A stretch of 64,000 bases of DNA from Microbacterium album (GCF_014643695.1 NZ_BMJY01000006.1:1-64000); one strand, 5' to 3'. Shown: positions 15,288 to 25,794, numbered from the stretch's first letter. The notes: generated by a model not told the origin, from the letters alone. A program made the numbers and translations.

Positions 15288-17771
15288 GTGACCACCGCCC
15301 TGTACCGCCGCTACCGGCCCGAGACCTTCGGGGAGATGATCGGCCAGTCCCAGGTCACCGAGCCGCTCATGACGGCGCTGCGGAGCGACCGCATCGGGCA
15401 CGCCTATCTGTTCTCGGGTCCGCGCGGCTGTGGAAAGACGACGTCCGCGCGCATCCTCGCGCGCTGCCTCAACTGCGCCGAGGGGCCGACCGACACCCCG
15501 TGCGGCACGTGCGAGAGCTGCGTCGAGCTGTCCCGCGCGGGGGGTGGATCGCTCGACGTCGTCGAGATCGACGCGGCGAGCCACAACGGTGTCGACGACG
15601 CCCGCGACCTGCGCGAGCGCGCCGTGTTCGCGCCCGCCCGCGACCGGTTCAAGATCTTCATCCTCGACGAGGCGCACATGGTGACGCCGCAGGGCTTCAA
15701 CGCCCTGCTGAAGCTCGTCGAGGAGCCGCCCGCGCACGTGAAGTTCATCTTCGCGACGACCGAGCCCGACAAGGTGATCGGCACGATCCGCTCGCGCACG
15801 CACCACTATCCGTTCCGGCTCGTCCCGCCCGCGGCCATGCTCGACTACGTGCAGTCGCTGTGCGAGCGCGAGGGCGTGGGCGTCGAGGCGGGCGTGCTGC
15901 CGCTCGTCGTACGGGCGGGTGGCGGCTCCCCGCGCGACACGCTGTCGATCCTGGACCAGCTCATCGCCGGCTCCGAGGGGGGCTCGGTCGGGTACGAGCG
16001 CGCCGTGGCGCTGCTCGGCTACACGCACGGGGAGCTGCTGGACGGCGTCGTCGACGCCTTCGCGTCGGGGGACGCCGGTGCGGCGTTCGGCGCGGTCGAC
16101 CGCGTCGTGCAGACCGGGCAGGACCCGCGCCGGTTCGTCGACGACCTGCTCGAGCGTCTGCGCGACCTGATCGTGATCGCGGCCACCGGGCCCGGAGCTT
16201 CGGCCGTGCTACGGGGAATCCCCTCCGACGAGCTCGAGCGCATGGCGGCCCAGGCATCGCGTCTGGGCGCCGAGCGTCTCTCGAAGACCGCCGACGTCGT
16301 GAGCGCAGCGCTCGACGCCATGACCGGCGCGACCTCGCCGCGGCTCCAGCTGGAGCTCATGATCGCGCGCGTGCTCGCCCGCGCGCTCGCCCCCGCCGAG
16401 GCCGCCACCCCGGGGGCGCGTCCGCTGCCGGGGGCCACGGCGGCGCCTGCCCCGCGCGCGCCGGAGGCCCCGGCTGCCGCTCCGGTTCCTGCGCCTGCGC
16501 CTGCGCCTGCGCCGCCGGCCGCACCTGCGCCCGCCGCGCCCGCCCCGGCCCCGGAGCCCCCGGCGGCAGCGCCCGCTGCGCCGGCTCCCGCCCCGCAGCC
16601 TCCTGCGCCGACGGCTCCAGCTCCGGCTGCATCCGCGTCGCCCGCGCCGGTTGCTCCGTCGACGCCCGCCGGGCCGCAGGGCGACTCCGTTCCGGCCGCA
16701 GGCTGGGCGACCGTGGCTCCCGGCAGCGTCCCCGAGCCGTCGGCGCCCGAGCCGGCCGCCGAACCGGCCGCGGCCGCGGCGCAGCCTGCGGCGAGCACTT
16801 CCCCGCCGCAGGCGTCCCCGGGCCCGCTCACGGCGCAGCGCCTGCGCGACGCGTGGCCGGAGGTCATGCGCCGCCTCGAGGACGCCAGCCGCACGAGCTG
16901 GCTCGTGGTCTCGGGCGCCCGCGTATTCGACGTGAAGGGCGACGTGGTCGAGCTGGCGTTCCGCAGCGCTGCCGACATGCAGAAGTTCAAGACCCGCACC
17001 CCCCAGGGCGGCGTGAGCGAGGACCTGCGCTCGGCGATCCTCGCGGTGGTCGGCGTGCGCGTGATGTATCGCGTCCGCCCCGACGGCGACGGCGGACGCC
17101 CCGCCGAGCGCGCTGCGCCCGCGGACACGCCCGCGGAGCCCTCCCCAGGCCCCGAGCACACCGCGCCCGAGTACCCGGCCCCGGAGGACTCGGGGGCCCC
17201 GTACCCGGATGACGCCTACCCGCCCGAGGACCCGTACGGCTCGGGCCCCGCGCCCGAACCGGAGCCGCCTCGCGCCCGTCGCCCCGCGACCGCGCCGTAT
17301 GCCGCGGCGCCCGTGACCGACTGGGCGGTGGCGCCCATCCCAGATTCCGCCACCGCAGCACCGACCGGCGCGCCCGCGGAGGCGAGCGCAGCCTCGTCTG
17401 CGGCGCCGTCCTGGCCGGTCGCGCCCGTCCCACAGACGTCCGGAGCTTCCGCGACGCCTCTCGCGGTGGACGAGGACCCCGAGGAGGCGGTCGTGCCCGA
17501 CGCGGCCCGCGTGGCGACGCTCGAGCGCGAGGGCGACGTGATGCCCACCGCCGTTCCCGTCGACCCGGAGGACGACGAGGACGGGGCGGAGGCGGCGACC
17601 GAGCCTGCCGACGCCCGGGCCGCGGCCCCCCAGGCGCCGGCCGTCACGGTGCAGCGCCGCGTCATCCAGACCGACGGCGTGCAGCGCTACGGGGAGGCCG
17701 TCGTGCGGCAGATCCTCGAGGCCCGGTTCCTCCACGAGGAGCCCTACGAGCCGCCGACGCGGTTCCAGTGA
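15288..17771 (+). CDS. dnaX: DNA polymerase III subunit gamma/tau
   Basis: Clamp-loader ATPase and replisome organiser. The N-terminal AAA+ domain has Walker A GPRGCGKTTSARILA, the four zinc-binding cysteines in the segment CLNCAEG..CGTCESC, Walker B FILDEAHM and the SRTHHYPFRLV sensor region. From about residue 375 a long Pro/Ala-rich linker is followed by a tau-like segment (LRDAWPEVMRRLEDA) and a second disordered stretch; 827 residues is long but usual for actinobacteria. The GTG start is fixed by the leaderless box TAGGCT at 15276-15281. recR follows, the common dnaX-recR arrangement, though without ybaB between them. Confidence 0.95.
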   Translation: MTTALYRRYRPETFGEMIGQSQVTEPLMTALRSDRIGHAYLFSGPRGCGKTTSARILARCLNCAEGPTDTPCGTCESCVELSRAGGGSLDVVEIDAASHNGVDDARDLRERAVFAPARDRFKIFILDEAHMVTPQGFNALLKLVEEPPAHVKFIFATTEPDKVIGTIRSRTHHYPFRLVPPAAMLDYVQSLCEREGVGVEAGVLPLVVRAGGGSPRDTLSILDQLIAGSEGGSVGYERAVALLGYTHGELLDGVVDAFASGDAGAAFGAVDRVVQTGQDPRRFVDDLLERLRDLIVIAATGPGASAVLRGIPSDELERMAAQASRLGAERLSKTADVVSAALDAMTGATSPRLQLELMIARVLARALAPAEAATPGARPLPGATAAPAPRAPEAPAAAPVPAPAPAPAPPAAPAPAAPAPAPEPPAAAPAAPAPAPQPPAPTAPAPAASASPAPVAPSTPAGPQGDSVPAAGWATVAPGSVPEPSAPEPAAEPAAAAAQPAASTSPPQASPGPLTAQRLRDAWPEVMRRLEDASRTSWLVVSGARVFDVKGDVVELAFRSAADMQKFKTRTPQGGVSEDLRSAILAVVGVRVMYRVRPDGDGGRPAERAAPADTPAEPSPGPEHTAPEYPAPEDSGAPYPDDAYPPEDPYGSGPAPEPEPPRARRPATAPYAAAPVTDWAVAPIPDSATAAPTGAPAEASAASSAAPSWPVAPVPQTSGASATPLAVDEDPEEAVVPDAARVATLEREGDVMPTAVPVDPEDDEDGAEAATEPADARAAAPQAPAVTVQRRVIQTDGVQRYGEAVVRQILEARFLHEEPYEPPTRFQ

Positions 17772-17808
17772 TCGACCCGCCATGCGGGTCGGGTGAGAGA
17801 GCGATGGA

Positions 17809-18402
17809 ATGTACGACGGCATCGTCCAGGAGCTGATCGACGAGCTCGGGCGTCTTCCCGGGATCGGACCGAAATCGGCGCAGCGCATCGCGTTCCACAT
17901 CCTGCAGACCCCGACGTTCGACGTCTCGCGACTGTCGGAGCTGCTGCGCGAGGTGCGCGAGCGCGTGCGGTTCTGCGCGATCTGCGGAAACGTGTCGGAG
18001 CAGGACACGTGCGCGATCTGCCGCGATCCGCGGCGCAACCCCGCGCTGATCTGCGTGGTGGAGGACGCCAAGGACGTCGCGGCGATCGAGCGCACGCGAG
18101 AGTTCCGCGGCCTGTACCACGTGCTGGGCGGGGCCATCAGCCCCATCGCGGGCGTCGGGCCGGACGACCTCCGGATCCAGCAGCTGATGTCGCGCCTCGC
18201 CGACGGCACGGTGCAGGAGGTCATCCTGGCCACCAACCCCAACCTCGAGGGCGAGGCGACCGCGACGTACCTCAGTCGACTGCTGACGACCCTCGAGATC
18301 ACCGTCTCGCGCCTCGCGTCGGGCCTGCCGGTGGGCGGCGACCTGGAGTACGCGGACGAGGTCACGCTGGGCCGGGCGTTCGAGGGCCGCCGCTCCCTCT
18401 GA
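17809..18402 (+). CDS. recR: Recombination mediator protein RecR
   Basis: Acts with RecO (and RecF) to load RecA at gaps. 197 residues. An N-terminal helix-hairpin-helix is seen at [16 protein letters not shown], a C4 zinc finger at [16 protein letters not shown], and a Toprim domain with [11 protein letters not shown] and [13 protein letters not shown]. It starts with ATG 37 bp after dnaX, after a GAGAGAGCG-type purine stretch, and is probably co-transcribed. The ybaB/ebfC gene often found between dnaX and recR is absent here. Confidence 0.95.
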   Translation: MYDGIVQELIDELGRLPGIGPKSAQRIAFHILQTPTFDVSRLSELLREVRERVRFCAICGNVSEQDTCAICRDPRRNPALICVVEDAKDVAAIERTREFRGLYHVLGGAISPIAGVGPDDLRIQQLMSRLADGTVQEVILATNPNLEGEATATYLSRLLTTLEITVSRLASGLPVGGDLEYADEVTLGRAFEGRRSL

Positions 18403-18498
18403 TCCGGGCGCGGGCGGCCGTCGGCCAGAAACCGTCGCCCGACCGCCATTCGCCGAGCCGCGACCCGCGATGTCGGCCGTCCATGGCAGGATCGCCAC

Positions 18499-19455
18499 GT
18501 GCCGTCCTCCCGCTTCACCGCCCGCGGATGGGTGCTGTTCGCCATCATGTCGGTCGTGTGGGGCGTGACGTACCTGCTCATCCGCGAGTCGGTCCACTCG
18601 TTCTCGCCGCCCGCCGTCGTGGCCATCCGCACGCTCGGGGCCGCCCTGGTGCTGCTGCCGTTCGCGCTCAAGCAGGATGCGCTGCGACCGGCGCTGCGCA
18701 AGTGGCGGTGGGTGCTCGCGTTCGGGCTCGTGGAGATGGCCGGCCCCTTCCTGCTGCTCGCCCACGCCGAACAGAGCATCCCCTCTGGGCTCACGGGGCT
18801 TCTGGTCGCGACCGTGCCCCTCTTCGCCACGCTGATCGGCCTCGCGCGCGGCGAGCGCGGCGCCCTGCGCCCGATGCGGGCGATCGGCCTCGCCCTCGGG
18901 TTCGCGGGCGTCGCGATCGTGGCCCTCAGCGGGGCGGCCGGCCCCGAGCCGAACGCTTTCGCGATCGGCGAGGTGCTGCTCGTGGCGGTGCTCTACGCCA
19001 CCGCCCCGTTCATCGTCGCGCGGCACCTCCCGGACGTGCCGTCCCTCGGGGTCATCACCCTCTCCCTCGGCGTGATCGGCATCGCCTACGTGCCCGCGGC
19101 GATCCTGACGACCCACGAGCCGCCGACCGGGCGCAGCATCGCCGCGATCGCCCTGCTGACCGTCGTCTGCACGGCACTGGCCTTCATCGCGTTCTTCGCC
19201 CTCATCGCGGAAGTGGGGCCCGTGCGGGCGCCGCTGTTCACCTACGTCAACCCGGTGGTCGCGGTCGCCCTCGGCGTCCTGCTGGTCGGCGAGCCGTTGA
19301 CCGTGGGACTCCTGATCGGGTTCCCGGTGGTGCTGCTCGGCTGCCTGCTCGCGGCCGGGGGCCTGCCGGGCCGCGTGAAGGCGGTGCCCGACGCGGTCGT
19401 CTCCGAGGAGCCCGATCCGCTCGTCGGTGGACGACCCGCGCAGCGTCGCGGCTGA
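18499..19455 (+). CDS. EamA/DMT-family transporter
   Basis: A 318-residue membrane protein with about ten hydrophobic helices arranged as two EamA repeats. The first opens with FAIMSVVWGVTYLLIRESV and the second ends near VNPVVAVALGVLLVGEPLT, both typical of drug/metabolite exporters (RhaT/YdcZ-type fold). A GTG start six bases after a CAGGAT box is consistent with leaderless transcription. The C-terminal tail is charged and cytoplasmic. Substrate unknown; neighbours give no clue. Confidence 0.85.
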   Translation: MPSSRFTARGWVLFAIMSVVWGVTYLLIRESVHSFSPPAVVAIRTLGAALVLLPFALKQDALRPALRKWRWVLAFGLVEMAGPFLLLAHAEQSIPSGLTGLLVATVPLFATLIGLARGERGALRPMRAIGLALGFAGVAIVALSGAAGPEPNAFAIGEVLLVAVLYATAPFIVARHLPDVPSLGVITLSLGVIGIAYVPAAILTTHEPPTGRSIAAIALLTVVCTALAFIAFFALIAEVGPVRAPLFTYVNPVVAVALGVLLVGEPLTVGLLIGFPVVLLGCLLAAGGLPGRVKAVPDAVVSEEPDPLVGGRPAQRRG

Positions 19456-19498
19456 GGTCGTCCGGCCTCTCGTGTCGGAGGCTGCCCCGGGGCGTCTC

Positions 19499-19504
19499 TA
19501 AGAT
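19499..19504 (+). promoter_or_regulatory. -10 box upstream of aspartate kinase
   Basis: TAAGAT lies 47 bases before the GTG start of the aspartate kinase gene, leaving a leader of about 40 nt that carries the GGGAGCAGCA ribosome binding site. No -35 match is obvious. Confidence 0.4.
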
Positions 19505-19551
19505 GGCGTGAGGGCGGCGATCCGTGGCGCCCTGAATACACGGGAGCAGCA

Positions 19552-20856
19552 GTGGCACTGATCGTGCAGAAGTTCGGCGGCTCGTCGGTCGCCGACGCCG
19601 AGAGCATCAAGCGCGTCGCGAAGCGCATCGTCGACACCCGCCGGGCGGGCAACGATGTCGTCGTGGCCGTCAGCGCCATGGGGGACACGACCGACGAGCT
19701 GCTCGACCTCGCCGCTCAGGTCGCCCCGATCCCCGCGCCCCGCGAACTCGACATGCTGCTGTCCAGCGGTGAGCGGATCTCGATGGCGCTGCTGGCGATG
19801 GCGATCCATTCGATGGGCTACGAGGCGCGCTCGTTCACGGGCAGCCAGGCCGGGATGATCACCACCGCCGACCACGGGTCGGCCCGCATCGTCGACGTGA
19901 CGCCCGTGCGCCTGCGCGAGGCGCTCGACGACGGCGCGGTCGTGATCGTCGCCGGCTTCCAGGGCTTCAACCGCGACACGCGTGACATCACGACGCTGGG
20001 ACGCGGCGGGTCCGACACGACGGCGGTCGCGCTCGCGGCGGCGCTGAACGCCGACGTGTGCGAGATCTACAGCGACGTGGACGGGATCTTCACGGCAGAC
20101 CCGCGCGTCGTGCCCCTCGCGCGCAAGCTCGACACGGTCACGGCCGAGGAGATGCTCGAGCTGGCCGCGAACGGCGCCAAGGTGCTGTACATCCGCGCGG
20201 TCGAGTACGCGCGGCGCCACGGCGTGCTGATCCACGCGCGCTCGTCGTTCAGCTCGAACGACGGAACCTACGTCCTCGGGGAGGGCATGACCGATCCCCG
20301 CACGAGCAAGGAGTCAGGGATGTCCGACGTCATCGGCATGGAAGAGCCCGTCGTCACCGGGGTCGCCCACGACCTCAGCCAGGCCAAGATCACCGTGGTC
20401 GGCGTGCCCGACGTGCCGGGGTCCGCCGCGGCGATCTTCACGCTCGTCGCCAAGACCGGCGCCAACATCGACATGATCGTGCAGAACGTGCAGAGCGCGT
20501 CCCCGGGCCGCACGGACATCTCGTTCACGCTTCCGAAGCAGTCCGCGCCCGAGGTGCTGCGCGCGCTCACGGCCGACCAGGAGTCGATCGGCTACGAGAG
20601 CCTCGTGCACGACGACCAGATCGGCAAGCTGTCGGTCGTGGGCGCCGGCATGCGCACCCACTCGGGCGTCTCGGTGACGCTCTTCGAGGCGCTGAGCCAG
20701 GCGGGCATCAACATCGAGATGATCTCCACCAGCGAGATCCGCATCTCGGTGGTCGTCCGCGGCGACGACATCAACGAGGCCGCCCGCGCCGTCCACTCGG
20801 CCTACGGGCTCGACAGCGAGATCGAGGCGACGGTCTACGCCGGCACCGGGCGCTGA
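19552..20856 (+). CDS. lysC: Aspartate kinase
   Basis: Phosphorylates aspartate, the first step to lysine, threonine, methionine and diaminopimelate. 434 residues with the amino-acid kinase domain ([19 protein letters not shown] at the N terminus, [31 protein letters not shown]) followed by two ACT domains from about residue 270 that bind feedback effectors. An in-frame ATG at 20287, preceded by GGGGAGGG, could start a separate regulatory beta subunit, as in the overlapping lysC genes of Corynebacterium and Bacillus. The aspartate-semialdehyde dehydrogenase gene follows after 326 bp with its own promoter. Confidence 0.95.
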   Translation: MALIVQKFGGSSVADAESIKRVAKRIVDTRRAGNDVVVAVSAMGDTTDELLDLAAQVAPIPAPRELDMLLSSGERISMALLAMAIHSMGYEARSFTGSQAGMITTADHGSARIVDVTPVRLREALDDGAVVIVAGFQGFNRDTRDITTLGRGGSDTTAVALAAALNADVCEIYSDVDGIFTADPRVVPLARKLDTVTAEEMLELAANGAKVLYIRAVEYARRHGVLIHARSSFSSNDGTYVLGEGMTDPRTSKESGMSDVIGMEEPVVTGVAHDLSQAKITVVGVPDVPGSAAAIFTLVAKTGANIDMIVQNVQSASPGRTDISFTLPKQSAPEVLRALTADQESIGYESLVHDDQIGKLSVVGAGMRTHSGVSVTLFEALSQAGINIEMISTSEIRISVVVRGDDINEAARAVHSAYGLDSEIEATVYAGTGR

Positions 20857-21040
20857 CTTCTCCTCCTTCTCTTTTTCTCCCACGCGTCGGGCCCCGAGGG
20901 GCCGCTCCGCGAGGGAGGCGCTTCCGCTTCGCTTCAGCGCGCCGGCGCTTCGCGCCTGGTGGCGGGCGCACTCGCGCCCGCACGCTCGCGCTGTGCGCTC
21001 GCACCGGGTTGAGGTGGGTGGGTAGAGGTACGGGGTGTTG

Positions 21041-21083
21041 GTTGGTCGTTGAGCGGAGCGGCGGAGCCGCGGAGTCGAAACCG
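21041..21083 (+). repeat. REP-like intergenic repeat
   Basis: The stretch begins GTTGGTCGTTGAGCGGAGCG and ends GGAGTCGAAACC. I recognise the frame TGGTCGTTGAGC...GTCGAAACC as a repeat scattered between genes in many Microbacteriaceae genomes. Its inner part is a run of CGGAGC/GCGGAG palindromic units (GCGGAGCCGCGGAG). Only one copy is in this window. Confidence 0.55.
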
Positions 21084-21122
21084 AGTGCAACCTCGGCGCG
21101 GCCGGGCAGGTGGTTGCGCCGG

Positions 21123-21128
21123 TAGAAT
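21123..21128 (+). promoter_or_regulatory. -10 box of asd
   Basis: TAGAAT, a near-consensus -10, stands 55 bases before the asd ATG, giving a leader of about 45 nt with GAGGACC near the start codon. The -35 region is not clear. Confidence 0.5.
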
Positions 21129-21155
21129 CGGGCAACCCCACCTGTCGCAAGGTGA

Positions 21156-22259
<1,104 letters not shown>

Positions 22260-22265
22260 TCCCTC

Positions 22266-22335
22266 GCGAAAGCACGTGCTCTGCGCGACCACACATCGTT
22301 TACGACGTGGTCTCGGCGAGAGCACGTGCTTTCGC
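22266..22335. repeat. Nested intergenic inverted repeat between asd and mqo
   Basis: GCGAAAGCACGTGCT (22266-22280) is a perfect 15-base inverted match to AGCACGTGCTTTCGC (22321-22335). Each arm contains the self-palindrome AGCACGTGCT. Inside, GACCAC / GTGGTC (22287-22292 / 22307-22312) forms a second stem. It may terminate asd transcription, although no U-tract follows. Confidence 0.75.
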
Positions 22336-22427
22336 TGCGGAGGGGGCGGGTTCCGAGGGGGAAAGAACCGCAGTTCTTGCCGCGGGGGTGGTCCGGGGCG
22401 ACATCCCTCGCGTCCTAGGATGGACGG

Positions 22428-23888
22428 GTGAGCGAAACCGTCGACGTCGTGCTCATCGGTGGCGGCATCATGAGCGCCACCCTGGGCACGCTCCTGAAAG
22501 AACTGCAGCCCGACTGGAACATCGTCGCCTTCGAGCGGCAGGGCGAGGTGGCGCAGGAGAGCTCCAACGCCTGGAACAATGCCGGCACGGGTCACGCCGC
22601 GCTGTGCGAGCTGAACTACATGCCCGAGGCGAAGGACGGATCCATCGATCCGGCCAAGGCGATCCTCATCAACGAGCAGTTCCAGCAGAGCCGCCAGCTG
22701 TGGACGTCGCTCGTCGAGCGGGGCGTGCTGGACGAGCCCAAGACGTTCATCAACGCCACGCCGCACATGACGTTCGTGCGGGGCGAGAAGGACGTCGAGT
22801 ACCTCCGCAAGCGGTACGAACTGCTCAAGGAGCAGCCGCTGTTCGCGGGTATCGAGTACTCCGAGGACTCGCGCGTCATCAACCAGTGGGCACCGCTGCT
22901 GATGCAGAAGCGCCGCAAGAGCGACGAGCCTTTCGCCGCGACCCGCACGCCCTCGGGCACGGACGTCGACTTCGGCGCGCTCACGCGTCAGCTCTTCGAT
23001 CACCTCACCGAGAGCGGAGCCGAGCTGCGGCTCAACCACGAGGTGACCAAGCTCAAGCGCCAGAGCGACGGCACGTGGCACGTGAAGTACCGCAACAACG
23101 TGGGCCGCACGCCGGGTGAGATCCGGGCGCGCTTCGTGTTCGTGGGCGCGGGCGGATGGGCGATCAAGCTGCTGCAGGGCGCGCGGATCCCCGAGATCAA
23201 GGGGTACGGCGTGTTCCCCATCGGGGGGCAGTTCCTCAAGACCACCAACCCCAAGCTCGTCGAGCAGCACCGTGCGAAGGTGTACTCGCAGGCCGCGGTC
23301 GGGGCGCCGCCCATGTCGGTGCCGCACCTGGACGCGCGCGTCGTCGACGGGGAGGGGTCGCTGATGTTCGGCCCGTTCGCGACGTTCAGCCCCAAGTTCC
23401 TGAAGAACGGGTCGATGCTCGACATCGTCACGCAGGTGCGCGCGCACAACCTCGGCTCCATGCTCAAGGTGGCCGTGACGAACCTCGACCTCGTGAAATA
23501 CCTGATCGGGGAGCTGCTGAAGAGCCGCGCCAAGAAGATCGAGGGGCTGCGGGAGTTCGTGCCCACCGCCAAGGCCGAGGACTGGGAGCTGATCCAGGCG
23601 GGTCAGCGCGCCCAGGTCATGAAGGACGGCAAGCTCCAGCTCGGCACCGAGGTCGTCTCGTCGGCCGATGGATCGATCGCGGGCCTGCTCGGCGCCTCTC
23701 CCGGCGCCTCCACGGCGGCGTCGATCATGCTGAACCTGATCAAGACCTGCTTCGCCGATCGGGTCGCGCAGTGGGAGCCGAAGCTCCGCGAGCTGATCCC
23801 CACCTACGGCGAGATGCTGAACGAGGACGCGGAGAAGGCCCGCGCATCGACGACCGCGACGGCGTCGGCGCTCGGCATCAACGCCTGA
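22428..23888 (+). CDS. mqo: Malate:quinone oxidoreductase
   Basis: Membrane-associated FAD enzyme that oxidises malate to oxaloacetate and passes electrons to the quinone pool; the main malate-oxidising route in many actinobacteria. 486 residues. The FAD-binding motif VVLIGGGIMSATLGTLLKEL is at the N terminus, followed by SSNAWNNAGTGHAALCELNY, and LLGASPGASTAASIMLNLI near the C terminus, all typical of Mqo. The GTG start is set by a leaderless TAGGAT box at 22416-22421. It is preceded by a nested hairpin. Confidence 0.95.
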   Translation: MSETVDVVLIGGGIMSATLGTLLKELQPDWNIVAFERQGEVAQESSNAWNNAGTGHAALCELNYMPEAKDGSIDPAKAILINEQFQQSRQLWTSLVERGVLDEPKTFINATPHMTFVRGEKDVEYLRKRYELLKEQPLFAGIEYSEDSRVINQWAPLLMQKRRKSDEPFAATRTPSGTDVDFGALTRQLFDHLTESGAELRLNHEVTKLKRQSDGTWHVKYRNNVGRTPGEIRARFVFVGAGGWAIKLLQGARIPEIKGYGVFPIGGQFLKTTNPKLVEQHRAKVYSQAAVGAPPMSVPHLDARVVDGEGSLMFGPFATFSPKFLKNGSMLDIVTQVRAHNLGSMLKVAVTNLDLVKYLIGELLKSRAKKIEGLREFVPTAKAEDWELIQAGQRAQVMKDGKLQLGTEVVSSADGSIAGLLGASPGASTAASIMLNLIKTCFADRVAQWEPKLRELIPTYGEMLNEDAEKARASTTATASALGINA

Positions 23889-23899
23889 CTGGGGCGAGC

Positions 23900-24307
23900 G
23901 TGCCCGTCATCACGGTCTCCGCCATCGCGTTCCTGCGCGCGGATGGGCGCGTGCTCACGGTGCGCAAGCGCGGCACCTCCGCGTACATGCTGCCGGGCGG
24001 CAAGCCCGAGGCGGGGGAGACGGCGCTCGCCACGGCGGTGCGGGAGGTGCGCGAAGAGCTCGGGATCCGCGTGAGCCCCGAGCAACTCGAATCGCTCGGG
24101 ACGTTCGAGACCCGAGCCGCGAACGAGGCCGGCCACGCGCTGCGCGCGACCGTGTTCCTCGCGCGCGGCGACGTCGCTCCCGTCGCCCAGGCCGAGATCG
24201 ACGACCTGCGGTGGGAGGACCCGGCGGCGGCGTCGCCCGGCAGCGCTCCGCTGAACGTGGAGCACGTCTTCCCCGTCCTGGAGCGGCGTGCGGCCGAGGC
24301 CCGCTGA
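23900..24307 (+). CDS. NUDIX hydrolase
   Basis: A 135-residue NUDIX-fold hydrolase with a complete Nudix box beginning GGKPEAGETALATAVREVRE and continuing ELGI, including the REVREE core that binds metal. It starts with GTG 11 bp after the mqo stop, behind GGGGCGAG, so it is probably co-transcribed with mqo. Likely a nucleotide-pool or house-cleaning pyrophosphatase; the substrate cannot be predicted. Confidence 0.85.
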   Translation: MPVITVSAIAFLRADGRVLTVRKRGTSAYMLPGGKPEAGETALATAVREVREELGIRVSPEQLESLGTFETRAANEAGHALRATVFLARGDVAPVAQAEIDDLRWEDPAAASPGSAPLNVEHVFPVLERRAAEAR

Positions 24308-24378
24308 GCGACCCGATCCCGGCGCGAGCCACTCCCACGTGGCCGTCCAGCACTCCTGACGAACGCGCGTGCCCCTCG

Positions 24379-24384
24379 TAAGCT
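24379..24384 (+). promoter_or_regulatory. -10 box of the 24423 gene
   Basis: TAAGCT lies 39 bases before the ATG at 24423, giving a leader of about 32 nt that contains a GAGGGGG ribosome binding site. Confidence 0.4.
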
Positions 24385-24422
24385 GTCGGAGAGGGATGCG
24401 CACCGACGCGAGGGGGTGGATC

Positions 24423-25061
24423 ATGACGGCGTTCGAGCCCGACGGCACGCTCGTGCCCGACGAGCGGCGTGCGGTGTTCGCGTTCGACCAGGCCGTCGAT
24501 CGCGTCGGTGAAGAGGCGGCCTTCCTCGCGCTGGGTCCCCACCGGCAGGCCGCGCGCTACCTCCAGCACGCGCACTCGGTGCTCGATGAGGTGCGCAGCA
24601 CCATGCACCGCATCGACGCCCGGGTGACCGACCCGATGCTGAAGAAGCGCGCGCGCAAGCGGCTGCACTCCATCGCGGTGCGGCTGGCGCAGACCGGGCT
24701 GCGCGATGTCGAGCACGTGCTGAAGTCGGCGCGGCTGCTGGCGGCCGATCCCGTCCCCCAGGTGACGGGCGGCTGGGCGACGACCCTGCGCACTCAGACG
24801 GCACGCGTGACCGCTTGGGGCGTGGAGAAGTGGACCGGCTCGCCGCTCGCGCCCATCGAGCTGCACAGCACGACGGCGGCCAAGCACGCGGTGACCGAGT
24901 CGGCCGAGGTGGTGCGCCGGGGACAGGCGCCGCCGCCCGCGCGGAGGCGCATCCGCCGCCGGGTCGCGATCTCGGGAGTCGTCGCCGCCGGGATCGGCGG
25001 CGCCGGCCTCGCGGCGTACGGCGCCTGGAACCTTGTGGTCACGCTGCTCGGGCTCGGCTGA
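24423..25061 (+). CDS. Uncharacterised protein with C-terminal membrane helix
   Basis: 212 residues, not recognised. Residues about 30-110 are helical and charged (repeated Arg/His/Gln, e.g. LKKRARKRLHSIAVRLAQTG). A basic patch RRRIRRR is followed at the C terminus by one hydrophobic helix (VAISGVVAAGIGGAGLAAYG). It therefore looks like a tail-anchored or single-pass protein with most of its mass in the cytoplasm. The ATG at 24423 is preferred over the upstream frame start at 24369 because of the GAGGGGG site and the -10 box at 24379. It stands alone between a NUDIX gene and tdk. Confidence 0.6.
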   Translation: MTAFEPDGTLVPDERRAVFAFDQAVDRVGEEAAFLALGPHRQAARYLQHAHSVLDEVRSTMHRIDARVTDPMLKKRARKRLHSIAVRLAQTGLRDVEHVLKSARLLAADPVPQVTGGWATTLRTQTARVTAWGVEKWTGSPLAPIELHSTTAAKHAVTESAEVVRRGQAPPPARRRIRRRVAISGVVAAGIGGAGLAAYGAWNLVVTLLGLG

Positions 25062-25125
25062 GCGCCTGCCCCGGCGCACCGCTCGCGACGATCGGTGTTC
25101 GCCGGACACGACCTAGGCTGGACCG

Positions 25126-25794
25126 GTGGCCAAACTGTACTTCCGCTACGGCGCGATGAACTCGGGGAAGTCCACCGCGCTACTGCAGGCGGCGTACAAC
25201 TACGAGGAGCGCGGCCAGCGCGTGCTCCTGGCCAAGCCTGCGATCGACACGAAGGGCGCCGATCAGATCGAGTCGCGACTCGGCGTGACGCGCACGGTCG
25301 ATTTCCTGATCGGGGCGGAGGATTCGGCGCGAGAGCTGTTCCTCGCGCAGCGGGAGCGGGTGCGCACGAGCGACTCGCAGGCGCTCATCCCCGGCGACCA
25401 CGCGGCGGACATCGCGTGTCTGCTCGTCGACGAGGCGCAGTTCCTGACGGAGGCACAGGTGGACGACCTGTTCCGCATCGCCGTGTCGGACGGCGTGCCC
25501 GTCCTGGCCTATGGCATCCGCACGGACTTCCGCACCGAGGCGTTCCCGGGCTCGCGCCGGCTGCTCGAGATCGCGCACACGCTCGAGGAGCTCAAGACCA
25601 TCTGCCGCTGCGGTCGTAAGGCGCTCTTCAACGGCCGCGTGATCGGCGGGCGGTTCGTGTTCGACGGCGACCAGGTCGCCATCGACGCCGCCACCGCGGG
25701 CGTCCGCGACGAGCACTTCGTCACCTACGAGTCGCTGTGCGGCGCGTGCTACCTGCAGGAGTCGGGCGGCGTGCTGGCCCCGCGCCCGAGCTGA
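25126..25794 (+). CDS. tdk: Thymidine kinase
   Basis: Salvages thymidine to dTMP with ATP. 222 residues of the type II (TK1-like) family. P-loop GAMNSGKSTALLQAAYNY (residues 7-24), catalytic base region LLVDEAQFL and YGIRTDFRTEAFPGS lasso-type sequence. The zinc site is represented by CRCG and CGACY, giving three to four Cys ligands. The GTG start is fixed by the leaderless TAGGCT box at 25114-25119. The thymidylate kinase gene that could use its product is about 18 kb away. Confidence 0.93.
   Translation: MAKLYFRYGAMNSGKSTALLQAAYNYEERGQRVLLAKPAIDTKGADQIESRLGVTRTVDFLIGAEDSARELFLAQRERVRTSDSQALIPGDHAADIACLLVDEAQFLTEAQVDDLFRIAVSDGVPVLAYGIRTDFRTEAFPGSRRLLEIAHTLEELKTICRCGRKALFNGRVIGGRFVFDGDQVAIDAATAGVRDEHFVTYESLCGACYLQESGGVLAPRPS

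Noticed and set aside
11192..15295. 1367-codon open frame on the minus strand
   Set aside because: It runs antisense through the HAD, GH65 and sulfurtransferase genes, each of which has clear family motifs on the plus strand. The translation is His/Arg/Asp-rich low complexity with no start site; long antisense frames are usual at this G+C.
16209..18830. 873-codon open frame on the minus strand
   Set aside because: Antisense to the dnaX linker and recR; low-complexity Gly/Arg composition produced by the Pro/Ala-rich coding strand.
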